Shown here piece after piece: positions 17,236 through 26,603 of a DNA stretch of 52,634 bases. The stretch is from contig CAKNJS010000003.1 of the NCBI GenBank assembly GCA_930986645.1, positions 1 through 52,634 of the forward strand, read 5' to 3'. The notes beneath the pieces were generated by a model. It ran no database searches, was not told where the DNA came from, and was given only the letters and a program-made list of their open reading frames with translations. The position numbers and the translations under genes were made by a program. Origin of the DNA: an uncultured Lachnoclostridium sp. (GTDB lineage: Bacteria; Bacillota; Clostridia; Lachnospirales; Lachnospiraceae). The number at the start of each line of letters is the position of its first letter. Position 1 is the stretch's first letter.

Positions 17236-18525
17236 ATGGAATTATGCAGCATCACAGGATTAAAAGGTAAAATTACGGTTCCCGGAGATAAATCTATTTC
17301 CCACCGGTGTGTTATGTTCGGGTCCATCGCCAGCGGAATGACCGAGATCCACAATTTCCTTCAAGGAGCGGACTGTCTTGCAACGATCCGCTGTTTCCGC
17401 ACCATGGGGATCGACATAGAAGAAAAGGGAGACACCATACTTGTCCACGGGAAAGGACTGCACGGCCTCTCTGCTCCGACCGATATTCTCGATGTCGGGA
17501 ACAGCGGTACAACGACACGGCTTCTATCGGGAATTCTCGTCGGCCAGCCTTTTGAATCAAAGCTTTCCGGAGACGAATCACTGAACTCCCGCCCCATGAA
17601 ACGGATAATCGATCCTTTGACACAGATGGGCGCAAATATATCAAGTATCCTGCGTAACGGATGCGCGCCGCTGTACATTACCCCGGGCAGCCTTCACGGA
17701 ATCCACTACAACTCACCGGTAGCTTCTGCTCAAGTAAAATCGTGCATCCTGCTGGCAGGACTGTATGCGGACGGAGAAACCTCCGTTACCGAACCATCCC
17801 TCTCCAGAAATCATACCGAGCTGATGCTGAAAGAATTCGGTGCCGATATCCGTTCTGCACACGAGCTCGGAAGCACGAAAGCGACCGCATATATTACCCC
17901 GGGCAGGGAATTATACGGCCAGAAGATCACTGTCCCCGGAGATATTTCCTCCGCCGCATATTTTATCGCCGCTGGACTTATTGTACCGGATTCCGAAATT
18001 CTCATTGAAAATGTAGGAATCAACCCCACCCGTGCCGGTATTCTGAAAGTATGTGAAGACATGGGCGGTGACATTACTCTTCTCAACGAACGTGTCGAAG
18101 GAGGCGAAAAAATTGCGGATATCCTTGTCCGCACAAGCAGACTCCACGGCATCACAATACAGGGCGATATCATTCCGACGCTCATCGATGAAATTCCTGT
18201 CATCGCTGTCATGGCGGCCGCGGCTGAGGGCACGACTGTCATCAAAGACGCAGCCGAGCTGAAAGTCAAGGAGACAGACCGAATCGAGACTATCTGCGAC
18301 AACCTGAAAGCAATGGGATGTAATGTAACACCGGCCCCGGACGGCATGATCATCACCGGAGGAAAACTTAAAGGCGCATCCATCCACACACTTCTTGATC
18401 ACCGCATCGCAATGGCGTTCAGTATCGCCGCGCTGGTTGCAGAAGGGAATACTAAGATACTAGACAGTAAATGCGTGGATGTATCGTATCCGTCATTCTA
18501 TGATACCTTTGAGGAATTGCTGTAA
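17236..18525 (+). CDS. aroA: 3-phosphoshikimate 1-carboxyvinyltransferase (EPSP synthase)
   Basis: Joins phosphoenolpyruvate to shikimate 3-phosphate, the sixth step of the shikimate pathway. The 429-residue protein has the signature PGDKSISHRCVMFG, LDVGNSGTTTRLL for phosphoenolpyruvate binding, ELKVKETDRIETI and DHRIAMAFSIAA. Length is normal. An AAAGGA site precedes the start. Downstream of tyrA, in line with a small aromatic amino acid operon; the stop codon abuts a large inverted repeat. Confidence 0.97.
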   Translation: MELCSITGLKGKITVPGDKSISHRCVMFGSIASGMTEIHNFLQGADCLATIRCFRTMGIDIEEKGDTILVHGKGLHGLSAPTDILDVGNSGTTTRLLSGILVGQPFESKLSGDESLNSRPMKRIIDPLTQMGANISSILRNGCAPLYITPGSLHGIHYNSPVASAQVKSCILLAGLYADGETSVTEPSLSRNHTELMLKEFGADIRSAHELGSTKATAYITPGRELYGQKITVPGDISSAAYFIAAGLIVPDSEILIENVGINPTRAGILKVCEDMGGDITLLNERVEGGEKIADILVRTSRLHGITIQGDIIPTLIDEIPVIAVMAAAAEGTTVIKDAAELKVKETDRIETICDNLKAMGCNVTPAPDGMIITGGKLKGASIHTLLDHRIAMAFSIAALVAEGNTKILDSKCVDVSYPSFYDTFEELL

Positions 18526-18724
18526 ATCCATATTTATCCGAGAGACATTTCCTCGGTAAAACATCCGAAAATCACTCGGATACATTGGATTGACCCACGT
18601 ATCAAGGACGGGCGGGGAGGGGAATGCTTCCGGCCCGTCCTGAAAGGTTCATCAAAAGCGCTGTATCCGACTGATTTTCTGCGTTCATCCGATTGGAAGT
18701 GTCTCCCCGATAATCACGGAATTT
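18523..18724. repeat. Large imperfect inverted repeat between aroA and the ribulokinase gene
   Basis: Two arms of about 85 bases fold on each other. The left arm (18534-18610) and the reverse complement of the right arm (18713-18632) share TTATC(C/G)(G)(A/G)GAGACA(T/C)TTCC (16 of 19), TCGG, GAAAATCA(C/G)TCGGATACA (17 of 18) and AGGACGGGC (9 of 9), with a less conserved stretch between. Weaker pairing extends outward into the aroA stop codon. The apex is GGACGGGC ... GCCCGTCC. There is no T-run and no open frame of note. It could be a miniature inverted-repeat element, a structured RNA or a very large 3' hairpin between the convergent genes. The rest of the gap to 18828 holds only a 7-bp CCGCTGT/ACAGCGG dyad. 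Confidence 0.7.
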
Positions 18725-18828
18725 ACTGGAAACTGGTCGAAAGGGTGAGATTTATCGGCTACGTTCCGGCCGCTGTCCGATCAGTATGTCTTTACTATTA
18801 CAGCGGTGTTTCTTCAATAAACACGAAT

Positions 18829-20433
18829 TTAGATTCCGGCGTCCACTGCCGCTCTTTCGATTGCGAGTCCTTTTGTGTACCTCTCCATGAACTTCTCGTA
18901 TCCTTCCACATCTTCCGGCACCGGATCCATTCCAGACCCTTTTGCATCGTGGAATACTTTGTTGTTAAGGTAATCTGTCAGGCTCTCTCCCTCGTCTTTT
19001 CGCACAAGGTAATCCGCCAGCAGTGCGATTCCCCATGCGCCGCCTTCTCCTGCCGTTTCCATAACATACACAGGAGTATCGAGCGCTCCGGCAAGTATTC
19101 TCTGGCCTACGCCTTTTGTCTTGAACAGGCCGCCGTGTCCCATCATGCGGTCAAGTTTGACATTCTCTTTCTTGAGCAGGATATCCATTCCTGTCTTCAG
19201 GGCGCCGAGAGATGTATAGAGATTCACTCTCATAAAGTTTGCCAGATTAAATCTGCTCTCGGGAGAGCGCACAAAGAGCGGACGTCCTTCGTCAAATCCC
19301 GTGATATGTTCGCCCGAGAAATAGTTGTATGCAAGCAGTCCGCCGCAGTCGGCATCACCCTCTAGCGCTTTATTATAAAGTGTTCCGAACAGTTTGTTCA
19401 TATCCACATCAATGCCGAAGCTTTCTGCAAATTCTTTGAACAGCCCTACCCATGCGTTCAGGTCGGACGTACAGTTATTGCAGTGGACCATTGCCACCAG
19501 ATCCCCGGCGGGTGTCGTCACAAGATCGATCTCCTCGTACGGTTTTGTCAGATCTTTCTCAAGGACTGCCATGGCAAATACGCTTGTTCCTGCAGATACA
19601 TTTCCTGTTCTTACAGCAACGCTGTTTGTGGCTGTCATTCCGGTTCCTGCGTCTCCCTCCGGCGGACACATAGGGATGCCTGACGCCAGATTTCCTGAAG
19701 GATCGAGAAGCTTCGCGCCCGCTTCCGTCAGGGTGCCTGCATCTTCACCGGCAAGGAGCACTTTCGGAAGGAGCTCACGGATCTTCCACGGGAATCCCTT
19801 GTCTGCTGTCAGCTCATCAAACTGATCCAGCATCCTGCTGTCATAATCTTTTGCCTCGATATTGATCGGGAACATACCGGCTGCATCGCCGCTTCCGATC
19901 ACTTTCTGTCCGGTCAGCTGCCAGTGGATATATCCGGCAAGCGTGGTAAAGAAACGCACTTTGCTGACATGTTCTTCGCCGTTTAAGATTGCCTGATACA
20001 GATGAGCAATACTCCAGCGCTGAGGGATATGGTACTGGAAGAGCTCAGACAGTTTCTCCGACGCCTCTCCTGTGATCGTATTTCTCCATGTGCGGAACGG
20101 CACAAGAAGTTTATCATTCTCATCAAACGCCAGATAACCATGCATCATCGCGCTTACTCCGGCCGCTGCCAGATTAGTAATGGTGACGTCGTATTCCTCC
20201 TGAACATTTTTCACAAGATCCTGATAGCTGCCCTGAAGCCCTTTCCACACTTCGTCAATGTCATATGTCCAGATGTGATCCACATACTGATTCTCCCAGT
20301 CATAGCTTCCGGAAGCGACAGGTGTTTTGTCCACATCTATGAGCACCGCCTTGATCCTTGTGGAGCCCAGCTCGATTCCGAGCACTGCCTGTCCGGCGCT
20401 TATCATCTCTCTGATCTCTTCTCTGCTTCGCAT
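18829..20433 (-). CDS. araB: FGGY-family carbohydrate kinase, probable L-ribulokinase
   Basis: Sugar kinase of the FGGY superfamily, 534 residues. The ATP-binding phosphate-1 loop is [16 protein letters not shown], and [31 protein letters not shown] and [18 protein letters not shown] are typical of the C-terminal half. Context with araA, araD and araR argues that it phosphorylates L-ribulose, although it resembles the clostridial ribulokinase-like kinases more than E. coli AraB. Substrate is therefore inferred. AAGGAGGAG precedes the start. It is separated from the other ara genes by ddh. Confidence 0.82.
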   Translation of the reverse strand: MRSREEIREMISAGQAVLGIELGSTRIKAVLIDVDKTPVASGSYDWENQYVDHIWTYDIDEVWKGLQGSYQDLVKNVQEEYDVTITNLAAAGVSAMMHGYLAFDENDKLLVPFRTWRNTITGEASEKLSELFQYHIPQRWSIAHLYQAILNGEEHVSKVRFFTTLAGYIHWQLTGQKVIGSGDAAGMFPINIEAKDYDSRMLDQFDELTADKGFPWKIRELLPKVLLAGEDAGTLTEAGAKLLDPSGNLASGIPMCPPEGDAGTGMTATNSVAVRTGNVSAGTSVFAMAVLEKDLTKPYEEIDLVTTPAGDLVAMVHCNNCTSDLNAWVGLFKEFAESFGIDVDMNKLFGTLYNKALEGDADCGGLLAYNYFSGEHITGFDEGRPLFVRSPESRFNLANFMRVNLYTSLGALKTGMDILLKKENVKLDRMMGHGGLFKTKGVGQRILAGALDTPVYVMETAGEGGAWGIALLADYLVRKDEGESLTDYLNNKVFHDAKGSGMDPVPEDVEGYEKFMERYTKGLAIERAAVDAGI

Positions 20434-20475
20434 TTAAGCACTCCTCCTTTATATTTATTTTTATTATGTATAGCA

Positions 20476-20503
20476 ATCAGCAGGCGCACGTGCACCTGCT
20501 GAT
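20476..20503 (-). terminator. Hairpin between ddh and the ribulokinase gene
   Basis: ATCAGCAGG pairs with CCTGCTGAT around an inner GCACGTGC palindrome. No T-run follows, so it may weaken rather than stop read-through from ddh into the kinase gene. Confidence 0.45.
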
Positions 20504-20510
20504 CTGTATC

Positions 20511-21497
20511 CTACAGCATAGTTTTACGCAGCTCTTCTCCGCTCTTCGCACTCAAATATGCCGGTGCGATATCAAAAACTGTCCTGCATCCGCTCTGTCC
20601 TTCCTGCGATAAACGGTATGCCGCGCGGGCATAGGCAATCAGGACGGAAGATGTAAACTCCGGATTGGAATCCAGCTTCAAGCTGTATTCGATCAGATGG
20701 CTGTTCTCACCGTTCCAGCCGGTCTTGCCGCTCCTTAAAACGAATCCGCCGTGAGGGATGCCGCTGTGGTCTCTCTTTAACTCTTCTTCACTGATAAAAT
20801 GTACGGTCGTGTCATAATCCGAGAAATAGTTCGGCATGGTCTTGATCTCTTCCTCGACTTTCGCCGCATCTGCTCCTTCTTCGAGGACAACGAAGCACTC
20901 TCTCGTGTGTTTCTGCCTTGTCGTAAGATCAGGATTTTCTCCATTTCTGACGGCCTCAAGGGCTGCATCTACAGGAATCGTATACTGCTTTGCATCTTTG
21001 ACTCCTTCAATCCTGCGGACAGCATCAGAATGTCCCTGACTAACGCCCTTGCCCCAGAATGTATAATCTTTGCCGTCCGGAAGGATGGCGTTTGCATACA
21101 GTCTGTTGAGCGAAAACATACCCGGATCCCATCCTACAGAAATGATACCGATCTTACCTGCTTCTTTCGCGGCTGCATCCACATTTGCATAATGCTCCGG
21201 GATCTTTGCGTGGGTATCAAAACTGTCGATAACATTAAACATACCCGCATATTCCGGCGTCTGTACCGGAAGATCCGTTGCGCTCCCGCCGCAGAGGATC
21301 ATAACATCAATTTTGTCTTTCCACTCTCGTGCCTCATCGACACTGCAGACCGGTACGCCTTCTGTCAGGATCTGCACCGTTGACGGATCCCTCCTCGTAA
21401 ATACTGCTGCCAGTTCCATGTCCGGATTCTGCTTTATCGCACACTCGATACCTCTTCCGAGATTTCCATAACCCGAAATACCTATTCTGATACTCAT
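20511..21497 (-). CDS. ddh: meso-Diaminopimelate D-dehydrogenase
   Basis: Makes meso-diaminopimelate in one NADPH-dependent step from tetrahydrodipicolinate, supplying lysine and peptidoglycan. The 328-residue protein matches the family throughout: IGISGYGNLGRGIE for NADP binding, CGGSATDLPVQTPEYA, NVIDSFDTHAKIPEH, SVGWDPGMFSLNRLYANA and GKGVSQGHSDAVRRIEGVKDA. AAAAGGAG precedes the start. The gene stands between arabinose genes and has its own near-consensus promoter, so it is not expected to depend on arabinose. Confidence 0.96.
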   Translation of the reverse strand: MSIRIGISGYGNLGRGIECAIKQNPDMELAAVFTRRDPSTVQILTEGVPVCSVDEAREWKDKIDVMILCGGSATDLPVQTPEYAGMFNVIDSFDTHAKIPEHYANVDAAAKEAGKIGIISVGWDPGMFSLNRLYANAILPDGKDYTFWGKGVSQGHSDAVRRIEGVKDAKQYTIPVDAALEAVRNGENPDLTTRQKHTRECFVVLEEGADAAKVEEEIKTMPNYFSDYDTTVHFISEEELKRDHSGIPHGGFVLRSGKTGWNGENSHLIEYSLKLDSNPEFTSSVLIAYARAAYRLSQEGQSGCRTVFDIAPAYLSAKSGEELRKTML

Positions 21498-21539
21498 TTA
21501 TCTGCTCCTTTTCTGTTGGTTTATTAATACTCTGCTGTT

Positions 21540-21568
21540 ATTATACAGGGGCATGAGTAAGTTTTCAA
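21540..21568 (-). promoter_or_regulatory. Strong promoter of ddh, just after araA
   Basis: Minus strand TTGAAA (21568-21563), 17-base spacer, perfect TATAAT (21545-21540). It begins 12 bases after the araA stop codon. Confidence 0.72.
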
Positions 21569-21579
21569 TGAATAGATTG

Positions 21580-23079
21580 TTATTTTCTGTATGCGATATT
21601 ATTCCATCTGAGCTCATTTTTCAGGCCGCGGATGGTCGTATCTTTATCAATGTAAACCGCCTCAATGCCCATGGCCGCCGCCCAGTCTCCCATCTGCTCG
21701 CTTGTCAGATCATAGGAGAATGCGGTGTGGTGCGCTCCGCCGCAGAGGATCCACGCCTCTGCGCCTGTCTGCAGGTTCGGCTCAGGTGTCCAGAATGCTG
21801 TTGCGACCGGAAGTTTCGGCATCGGTTTCTCTGTCTTCTTGCAGTTTACATCATTAATGATCAGGCGGAAGCGGTCGCCGAGGTCGATCAGCGATGTTGC
21901 CACAGCCGGCCCTGTCTTCGCTGTAAACACCAGTCTTGCCGGATCTTCTCTGTCACCCATAGAGAGCGGCTGTACTTTAATGCTGATCGGACCGTCGGAA
22001 ATCGTCGGGCAAACTTCCAGCATATGAGCCTGAAGGATGCCTTCTTTGCCCGGAACCAGATTGTATGTATAATCTTCCATGAAGGAGGTTCCCTTTGCGT
22101 CTTTCATGCCCTCTGTCATAATCTTCATGATACGCACCATAGCCGCTGTTTTCCAGTCTCCCTCTGCCCCAAAGCCGTAGCCCTTCTGCATCAGTCTCTG
22201 GATGGCAAGTCCCGGGAGCTGCTTCAGACTTCCCAGATCACCGAAATGTGTAACGATTGCCTGATAGTTTTTCTCCTCAAGGAACCGCTCGAATCCGATC
22301 TCAATCTGCGCCTGTACAGCCACGCGACGGCGGAACTCTTCCGGATCTCTTCCCTCGAGCAGGATATCATATGTATCATAATACTCATCCGTCAGCGCTT
22401 TTACGTCGCTCTCAGACACAGCCTCTACGGCCTCCGCGATCTCGTTGACCGGATAAGCATCTACTTCCCAGCCGAATTTGATCTGCGCCTCTACTTTATC
22501 TCCGTCCGTAACCGCAACATTTCTCATATTGTCAGCTACTCTCATGACACGCACATGGCTGCTCTCGATCACGCCTGCTGCTGTGCGCATCCATGAACCA
22601 ATCTTCTTCTGTACATCTTCATCAGCCCAGTATCCGACGATCACCTTGCGCTCGATACCCATGCGTGTGAAGATATGACCGTACTCACGGCCGCCATGGG
22701 CAGACTGGTTCTCATTCATGAAATCCATGTCAATGGTGTCATACGGGATTTCACGATTAAACTGAGTGTGCAGGTGAAGGAGCGGTTTTCTGTACTCCTG
22801 AAGACCGAGGATCCATGATTTTGCCGGCGAGAATGTGTGCATCCACGTGATAACACCGGCGCACGTCTCGTCCATATTTGCCTCATTGAATGTCTTTCTG
22901 ATCAGTTCATTCGTGATAAGAGTCGGTTTTAATACCACCTCATATGGAAGATTTCCCGACTCATTAAGCTTCTCCACGATAATACGGGAATGCTCTGCCA
23001 CATGGGCAAGGCACTCGTCTCCGTAGAGATCCTGTGAGCCTGTGCAGAACCAGAACTTGTACTCTTTTTTCCTTAACAT
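21580..23079 (-). CDS. araA: L-arabinose isomerase
   Basis: Converts L-arabinose to L-ribulose, the first step of arabinose use. The 499-residue protein begins KEYKFWFCTGSQDLYGDECL and includes CAGVITWMHTFSPAKSWI, LLHLHTQFNREIPYDTIDMDFMN, the metal-binding region GFGAEGDWKTAAMVRIMK and GTSFMEDYTYNL. Length equals the family norm. The start is at 23079, with AAGGAGG 9 bases upstream; the frame extends 19 codons further but without a binding site. It follows araD after a 102-base spacer that can fold into small hairpins. Confidence 0.97.
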   Translation of the reverse strand: MLRKKEYKFWFCTGSQDLYGDECLAHVAEHSRIIVEKLNESGNLPYEVVLKPTLITNELIRKTFNEANMDETCAGVITWMHTFSPAKSWILGLQEYRKPLLHLHTQFNREIPYDTIDMDFMNENQSAHGGREYGHIFTRMGIERKVIVGYWADEDVQKKIGSWMRTAAGVIESSHVRVMRVADNMRNVAVTDGDKVEAQIKFGWEVDAYPVNEIAEAVEAVSESDVKALTDEYYDTYDILLEGRDPEEFRRRVAVQAQIEIGFERFLEEKNYQAIVTHFGDLGSLKQLPGLAIQRLMQKGYGFGAEGDWKTAAMVRIMKIMTEGMKDAKGTSFMEDYTYNLVPGKEGILQAHMLEVCPTISDGPISIKVQPLSMGDREDPARLVFTAKTGPAVATSLIDLGDRFRLIINDVNCKKTEKPMPKLPVATAFWTPEPNLQTGAEAWILCGGAHHTAFSYDLTSEQMGDWAAAMGIEAVYIDKDTTIRGLKNELRWNNIAYRK

Positions 23080-23181
23080 CTTTGTATCCTCCTTATAGTT
23101 ATAAGTATATTGTCTGCGGACTCCTTCCGCTGTCAAACTTCATAACGCCGGTCACAGCTTTTCACGGCGGTCTTAAAATTA

Positions 23182-23886
23182 TTATTTCTCTCCCGGCTGT
23201 CCGTAATATGCGTTTGCCCCGTGCTTTCTATAGTAGTGCTTATCCTGCAGTTCCTGCGGAGCAGGTTTTACGTCCGGGTTAATAAACTCACAACGGGCCG
23301 CCATCTTAGCCACTTCCTCTGTCACAACCGCATTGTGCACAGCCTCATGGGCATCCTTGCCCCACGTAAATACACCGTGGTTCTTGCAGAGCACTGCCGG
23401 AACCGCTATATAATCTTTTCCCAGTCTCTCAAACTCGTCTGCAATCAACACCCCTGTATTCTTCTCATAGGCTTCCTCGATTTCTTCTTTTGTAAGATTT
23501 CTTACACACGGGATCTCGCCATAGATATAGTCCGCGTGAGTTGTTCCGTAGCAGGGAATATCCCGCCCCGCCTGAGCCCAGCTTGCAGCCCACGTCGAAT
23601 GGGTATGCACGACTCCCCCGATCTTCGGGAAACGGTTATAAAGCACAACATGCGTCGGCGTATCCGAGGACGGATTGTATCTTCCCTCCACTTTATTGCC
23701 GTCAAGGTCAACAACGACCATATCGTCCGGTGTCAGCTTATCATACTCCACCCCGCTGGGCTTAATGACAAACAGACCGCTTTCCCGGTCGATCCCGCTT
23801 ACATTGCCCCATGTGAATGTCACAAGATTGTATTTAGGCAGAAGTATATTCGCCTCATAGACTTCTTTCTTTAATTGTTCCAGCAT
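23182..23886 (-). CDS. araD: L-ribulose-5-phosphate 4-epimerase
   Basis: Zinc-dependent epimerase that converts L-ribulose 5-phosphate to D-xylulose 5-phosphate, feeding the pentose phosphate pathway. The 234-residue protein has the class II aldolase fold with TWGNVSG, the phosphate-binding SSDTPTH, zinc ligands H95 and H97 in VVHTHSTWA and H171 in [11 protein letters not shown] strong AAGGAGGAG site precedes the start. Lies 20 bases after araR, so araR-araD-araA is one operon. Confidence 0.96.
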   Translation of the reverse strand: MLEQLKKEVYEANILLPKYNLVTFTWGNVSGIDRESGLFVIKPSGVEYDKLTPDDMVVVDLDGNKVEGRYNPSSDTPTHVVLYNRFPKIGGVVHTHSTWAASWAQAGRDIPCYGTTHADYIYGEIPCVRNLTKEEIEEAYEKNTGVLIADEFERLGKDYIAVPAVLCKNHGVFTWGKDAHEAVHNAVVTEEVAKMAARCEFINPDVKPAPQELQDKHYYRKHGANAYYGQPGEK

Positions 23887-23906
23887 AATAATTCTCCTCC
23901 TTTTAT

Positions 23907-24986
23907 TTATATCTCATGGATAACCTGTACGGAATTGCGCATGATAAGTCTCGGCGCAAATTCCAAAGTCTCCATTTCTTCATTCTTAAGTATCTTGCGG
24001 GTGATCTGCTCTGCCGCCGTTCTGCCCAGCTCTTCTACCGGATTCTCCACTGACGTAAGCGGCACAGGACAGAATTTTGCAAGTCCTGAATTGTCGATAC
24101 CTGCTACTGACAAGTCTTCCGGCACACGATGTCCTGCTTTCCGAAAAATTGACACAAGCTTGTAGGCGGTCTCATCGTTGTAACAGACACAAGCCGTGCA
24201 TCCTTTCAGTCTCTTTAGGAATTTAACACTCTCATCTTCCATCATCCTGAGTTCTTCCGAGTCGATCCAGATTACCTGATCTCCCCGTATTTTTATATCT
24301 TTCTCCATCAGCGCATCAGTATAGCCTGCATACCGCAGATGCCCTTGCCCATCGTCCGCCTTAAAGATACCGCCGATACGGGTATGCCCGCACTCGGCGA
24401 GATGTTTCGCAGCAAGATATCCCGCTCTCCGGTCATCCATACTGATATGCGGAATGTCCAGTTCCCTGTAGAAGCTGTTGACAAACAGCACAGGTATGCC
24501 CAGCCTTTCAAGCTCTCTGTAAAGTTCCGTATTCGGGTTGGGAAGAGCACTCTTTACGGTCTCAGCTATAATCCCGTCCACCGACTGGGTATGAATAAAC
24601 TCCTTGAGCAGCATCCGTTCTTTTTCCACCGCATTGTCCGTCATGGCAATCTGAAGGGTGCATCCTTCACGTGAAAGTACGGATTCTATCCCTTTTATAA
24701 TTGAAGGGAAAATATAGGTGTCTACATAGGTCAGCATAACAGCGATCCTGACCTCTCTGCCGGCATAACGTCTGGTATTGACAGTCACGTACGTCCCGCT
24801 TCCCCTGCGTCCCTCAACCACACCTTTGTCCGCCAGTTCCTCCATTGCGCGCCGGACAGTCTGCCGGCTTACATCGAAGCGGTCCATCAGTTCATTTTCT
24901 GATGGGAGCTTATCTCCCCTGCTCAGGGATCCGTTTTTAATCTCTTCCTGTACCCACAAGACGATCCGCTCATATTTTTTCTGCAT
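23907..24986 (-). CDS. araR: AraR-type transcriptional repressor (GntR HTH, LacI-like sensor domain)
   Basis: Arabinose-responsive repressor. The 359-residue protein fuses a GntR winged helix (about residues 1-70; [20 protein letters not shown] and [20 protein letters not shown]) to a periplasmic-binding-protein-like sensor domain (from [23 protein letters not shown]), which is the Bacillus AraR design. First gene of the araR-araD-araA operon, so it most likely represses itself. I could not find a convincing copy of the Bacillus AraR operator in the 180 bases upstream. Confidence 0.93.
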   Translation of the reverse strand: MQKKYERIVLWVQEEIKNGSLSRGDKLPSENELMDRFDVSRQTVRRAMEELADKGVVEGRRGSGTYVTVNTRRYAGREVRIAVMLTYVDTYIFPSIIKGIESVLSREGCTLQIAMTDNAVEKERMLLKEFIHTQSVDGIIAETVKSALPNPNTELYRELERLGIPVLFVNSFYRELDIPHISMDDRRAGYLAAKHLAECGHTRIGGIFKADDGQGHLRYAGYTDALMEKDIKIRGDQVIWIDSEELRMMEDESVKFLKRLKGCTACVCYNDETAYKLVSIFRKAGHRVPEDLSVAGIDNSGLAKFCPVPLTSVENPVEELGRTAAEQITRKILKNEEMETLEFAPRLIMRNSVQVIHEI

Positions 24987-25034
24987 CCATCAGCCCCCTT
25001 TCCTTTTTTCACATACGTTCATTACTTTATATAT

Positions 25035-25063
25035 ATAATAAAACATAACAACTTTCAATACAA
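25035..25063 (-). promoter_or_regulatory. Promoter of araR-araD-araA
   Basis: Minus strand TTGTAT (25063-25058), 17-base spacer, TATTAT (25040-25035); an alternative TTGAAA/TATATA pair overlaps it at the same spacing. Confidence 0.55.
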
Positions 25064-25108
25064 TTCGCAATATAGATAAATATTTTGACTGTTTTTTGGC
25101 ATAAAATA

Positions 25109-25151
25109 AGAAGTTGTACTGTTTTTCATCTTAAAAATCAGTACAACTTCT
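25109..25151 (-). terminator. Terminator of the MacB-like ABC operon
   Basis: A perfect 13-bp stem (AGAAGTTGTACTG with CAGTACAACTTCT) with an inner TTTTT/AAAAA pairing, followed on the minus strand by TATTTTATG. Confidence 0.85.
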
Positions 25152-25172
25152 TTTGTCAAGTTATCTTTATAT

Positions 25173-26603
25173 TTATTCGTTCCTGATCGCAGCCAGCGGA
25201 CTCAGCTTCATCGCGCGCACTGCCGGAAAGTACCCTGCTGCCATTCCGACCAAAACAGCAAAGCCCATCGACGCCAGCATCAGCCAGACAGGGATATAGG
25301 AAATATTTCCTTCCGTTCCCCACAGGCTTTCTCCGGGGACAAGTACGTTTATCACGCCGGAAATAATCAGACTCAGAACATTTCCTGCTATCCCGCCGAT
25401 AAATCCGATAAACGCAGCCTCCAGCAGAAAAAGCTGACGGATATTTTTCAGACTGCACCCGATTACTTTCATGACACCGATCTCCTTTGTCCTCTCATAG
25501 ATCGCCATCATCATCGTATTTGTGATCCCGATTGCGGCAACCAACAGAGAAACTGCTCCGATTCCGCCGAGTACGGCCTGCACCATGCCGAGCGTTTTCT
25601 TCATTCCGTTAATATATTCCACATTGGTATATACATCATATCCAAGACTCCGGATCGTCTGAGCAAGTTCTTCTACATGATCCATATCATCCGCCTGAAG
25701 AGACGCTGATGAATATACAAACTGACTGTACGGCTTTCCGTTCTGTGTTGTCGGCTGTCCGGGAATCGCCCGTCCTCTGAACTCTTTCTGGAGATATTCT
25801 TTTAATTTATAAATATCGCACAGGACATTATAAGAATTGGCGTTATATGTATCCATTCCCCCTGCAATCACCCCGCATGCGCCGAGCACATATTTCCTCG
25901 GTGATTTTACTGTATTTCCGTTTCCTGCTCCTTCACTCTCCGTCGAACCGGAACTTCCCATGTCCGGCGTTCCCTGAGACTGGTAATAGCTGTCCTGATC
26001 CAAAATCACAAAAAGTTTGTCCTTGCTGAGATCAATGTCCGGAAGCTCACCGGTCTCCCAGCAGCTGCTTCCCGTACCCTTTTCATAAAAATCCATAAGC
26101 ACCATATTGCCGAACAGAAGCTCCAGCTGAGGGCTTTCCGGATCAGGAAGCCGTCCGCCCGGTTCCAGTTCCAGATTCAGACGTTCCATCGCTTCCGGCG
26201 TCATGCCGTACAGCTGGATATATCCTTCATAGTTTCCTTTGAGAGCCAGAGCAGAAAAGTTCAGAACCGGATCCGCACTCTTTACATGATCCAGCATTTT
26301 CAGCTCCCGGATCGTCTCATCTGTAATATATTTTGCCGTTTCTCCGTCAGCGCCTGTTTCTGTACTGTAACTGCCTGAACTGTACATCATGCCGTCATCC
26401 GCTTTCCCCGTGACGGTAAGTCCTGTCGTGCCGCCATCCAGCTCCATCTGCTCATACATTGACCGCTGCAGTCCCAGCCCCAGAGAAATCATAACGACAA
26501 TGGACGCAGTTCCGATCACAACGCCGAGGATTGTAAGAAAAGCACGAAGTTTCCGCCGCTTAAGACTCCCTGCGCTCATCCTCAGTAAATCGCTCCACCT
26601 CAT
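25173..26603 (-). CDS. MacB/FtsX-type ABC transporter permease
   Basis: Membrane subunit of a MacB-like ABC system. In this class ATP hydrolysis drives movement of an outer-face domain rather than transport through the membrane. The 476-residue protein has one N-terminal membrane helix (about 21-41, AFLTILGVVIGTASIVVMIS), a large external domain rich in Gly/Ser around residue 215-235, and three C-terminal helices ending YFPAVRAMKLSPLAAIRNE, the standard FtsX ending. GGAGGAG lies 7 bases upstream of the start, inside the end of the adaptor gene, with which it overlaps by 44 bases. Confidence 0.9.
   Translation of the reverse strand: MRWSDLLRMSAGSLKRRKLRAFLTILGVVIGTASIVVMISLGLGLQRSMYEQMELDGGTTGLTVTGKADDGMMYSSGSYSTETGADGETAKYITDETIRELKMLDHVKSADPVLNFSALALKGNYEGYIQLYGMTPEAMERLNLELEPGGRLPDPESPQLELLFGNMVLMDFYEKGTGSSCWETGELPDIDLSKDKLFVILDQDSYYQSQGTPDMGSSGSTESEGAGNGNTVKSPRKYVLGACGVIAGGMDTYNANSYNVLCDIYKLKEYLQKEFRGRAIPGQPTTQNGKPYSQFVYSSASLQADDMDHVEELAQTIRSLGYDVYTNVEYINGMKKTLGMVQAVLGGIGAVSLLVAAIGITNTMMMAIYERTKEIGVMKVIGCSLKNIRQLFLLEAAFIGFIGGIAGNVLSLIISGVINVLVPGESLWGTEGNISYIPVWLMLASMGFAVLVGMAAGYFPAVRAMKLSPLAAIRNE

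Noticed and set aside
17312-18402. Long minus-strand frames (up to 192 codons) over aroA
   Set aside because: They are shadows of aroA, which has all EPSP synthase motifs; no start signals.
25109-25151. Inverted repeat containing GTTGTAC/GTACAAC as an AraR operator
   Set aside because: It resembles half of a Bacillus AraR site, but its position after the ABC permease and its T-rich tail fit a terminator better; it lies upstream of the araR promoter, so an operator role is not fully excluded.
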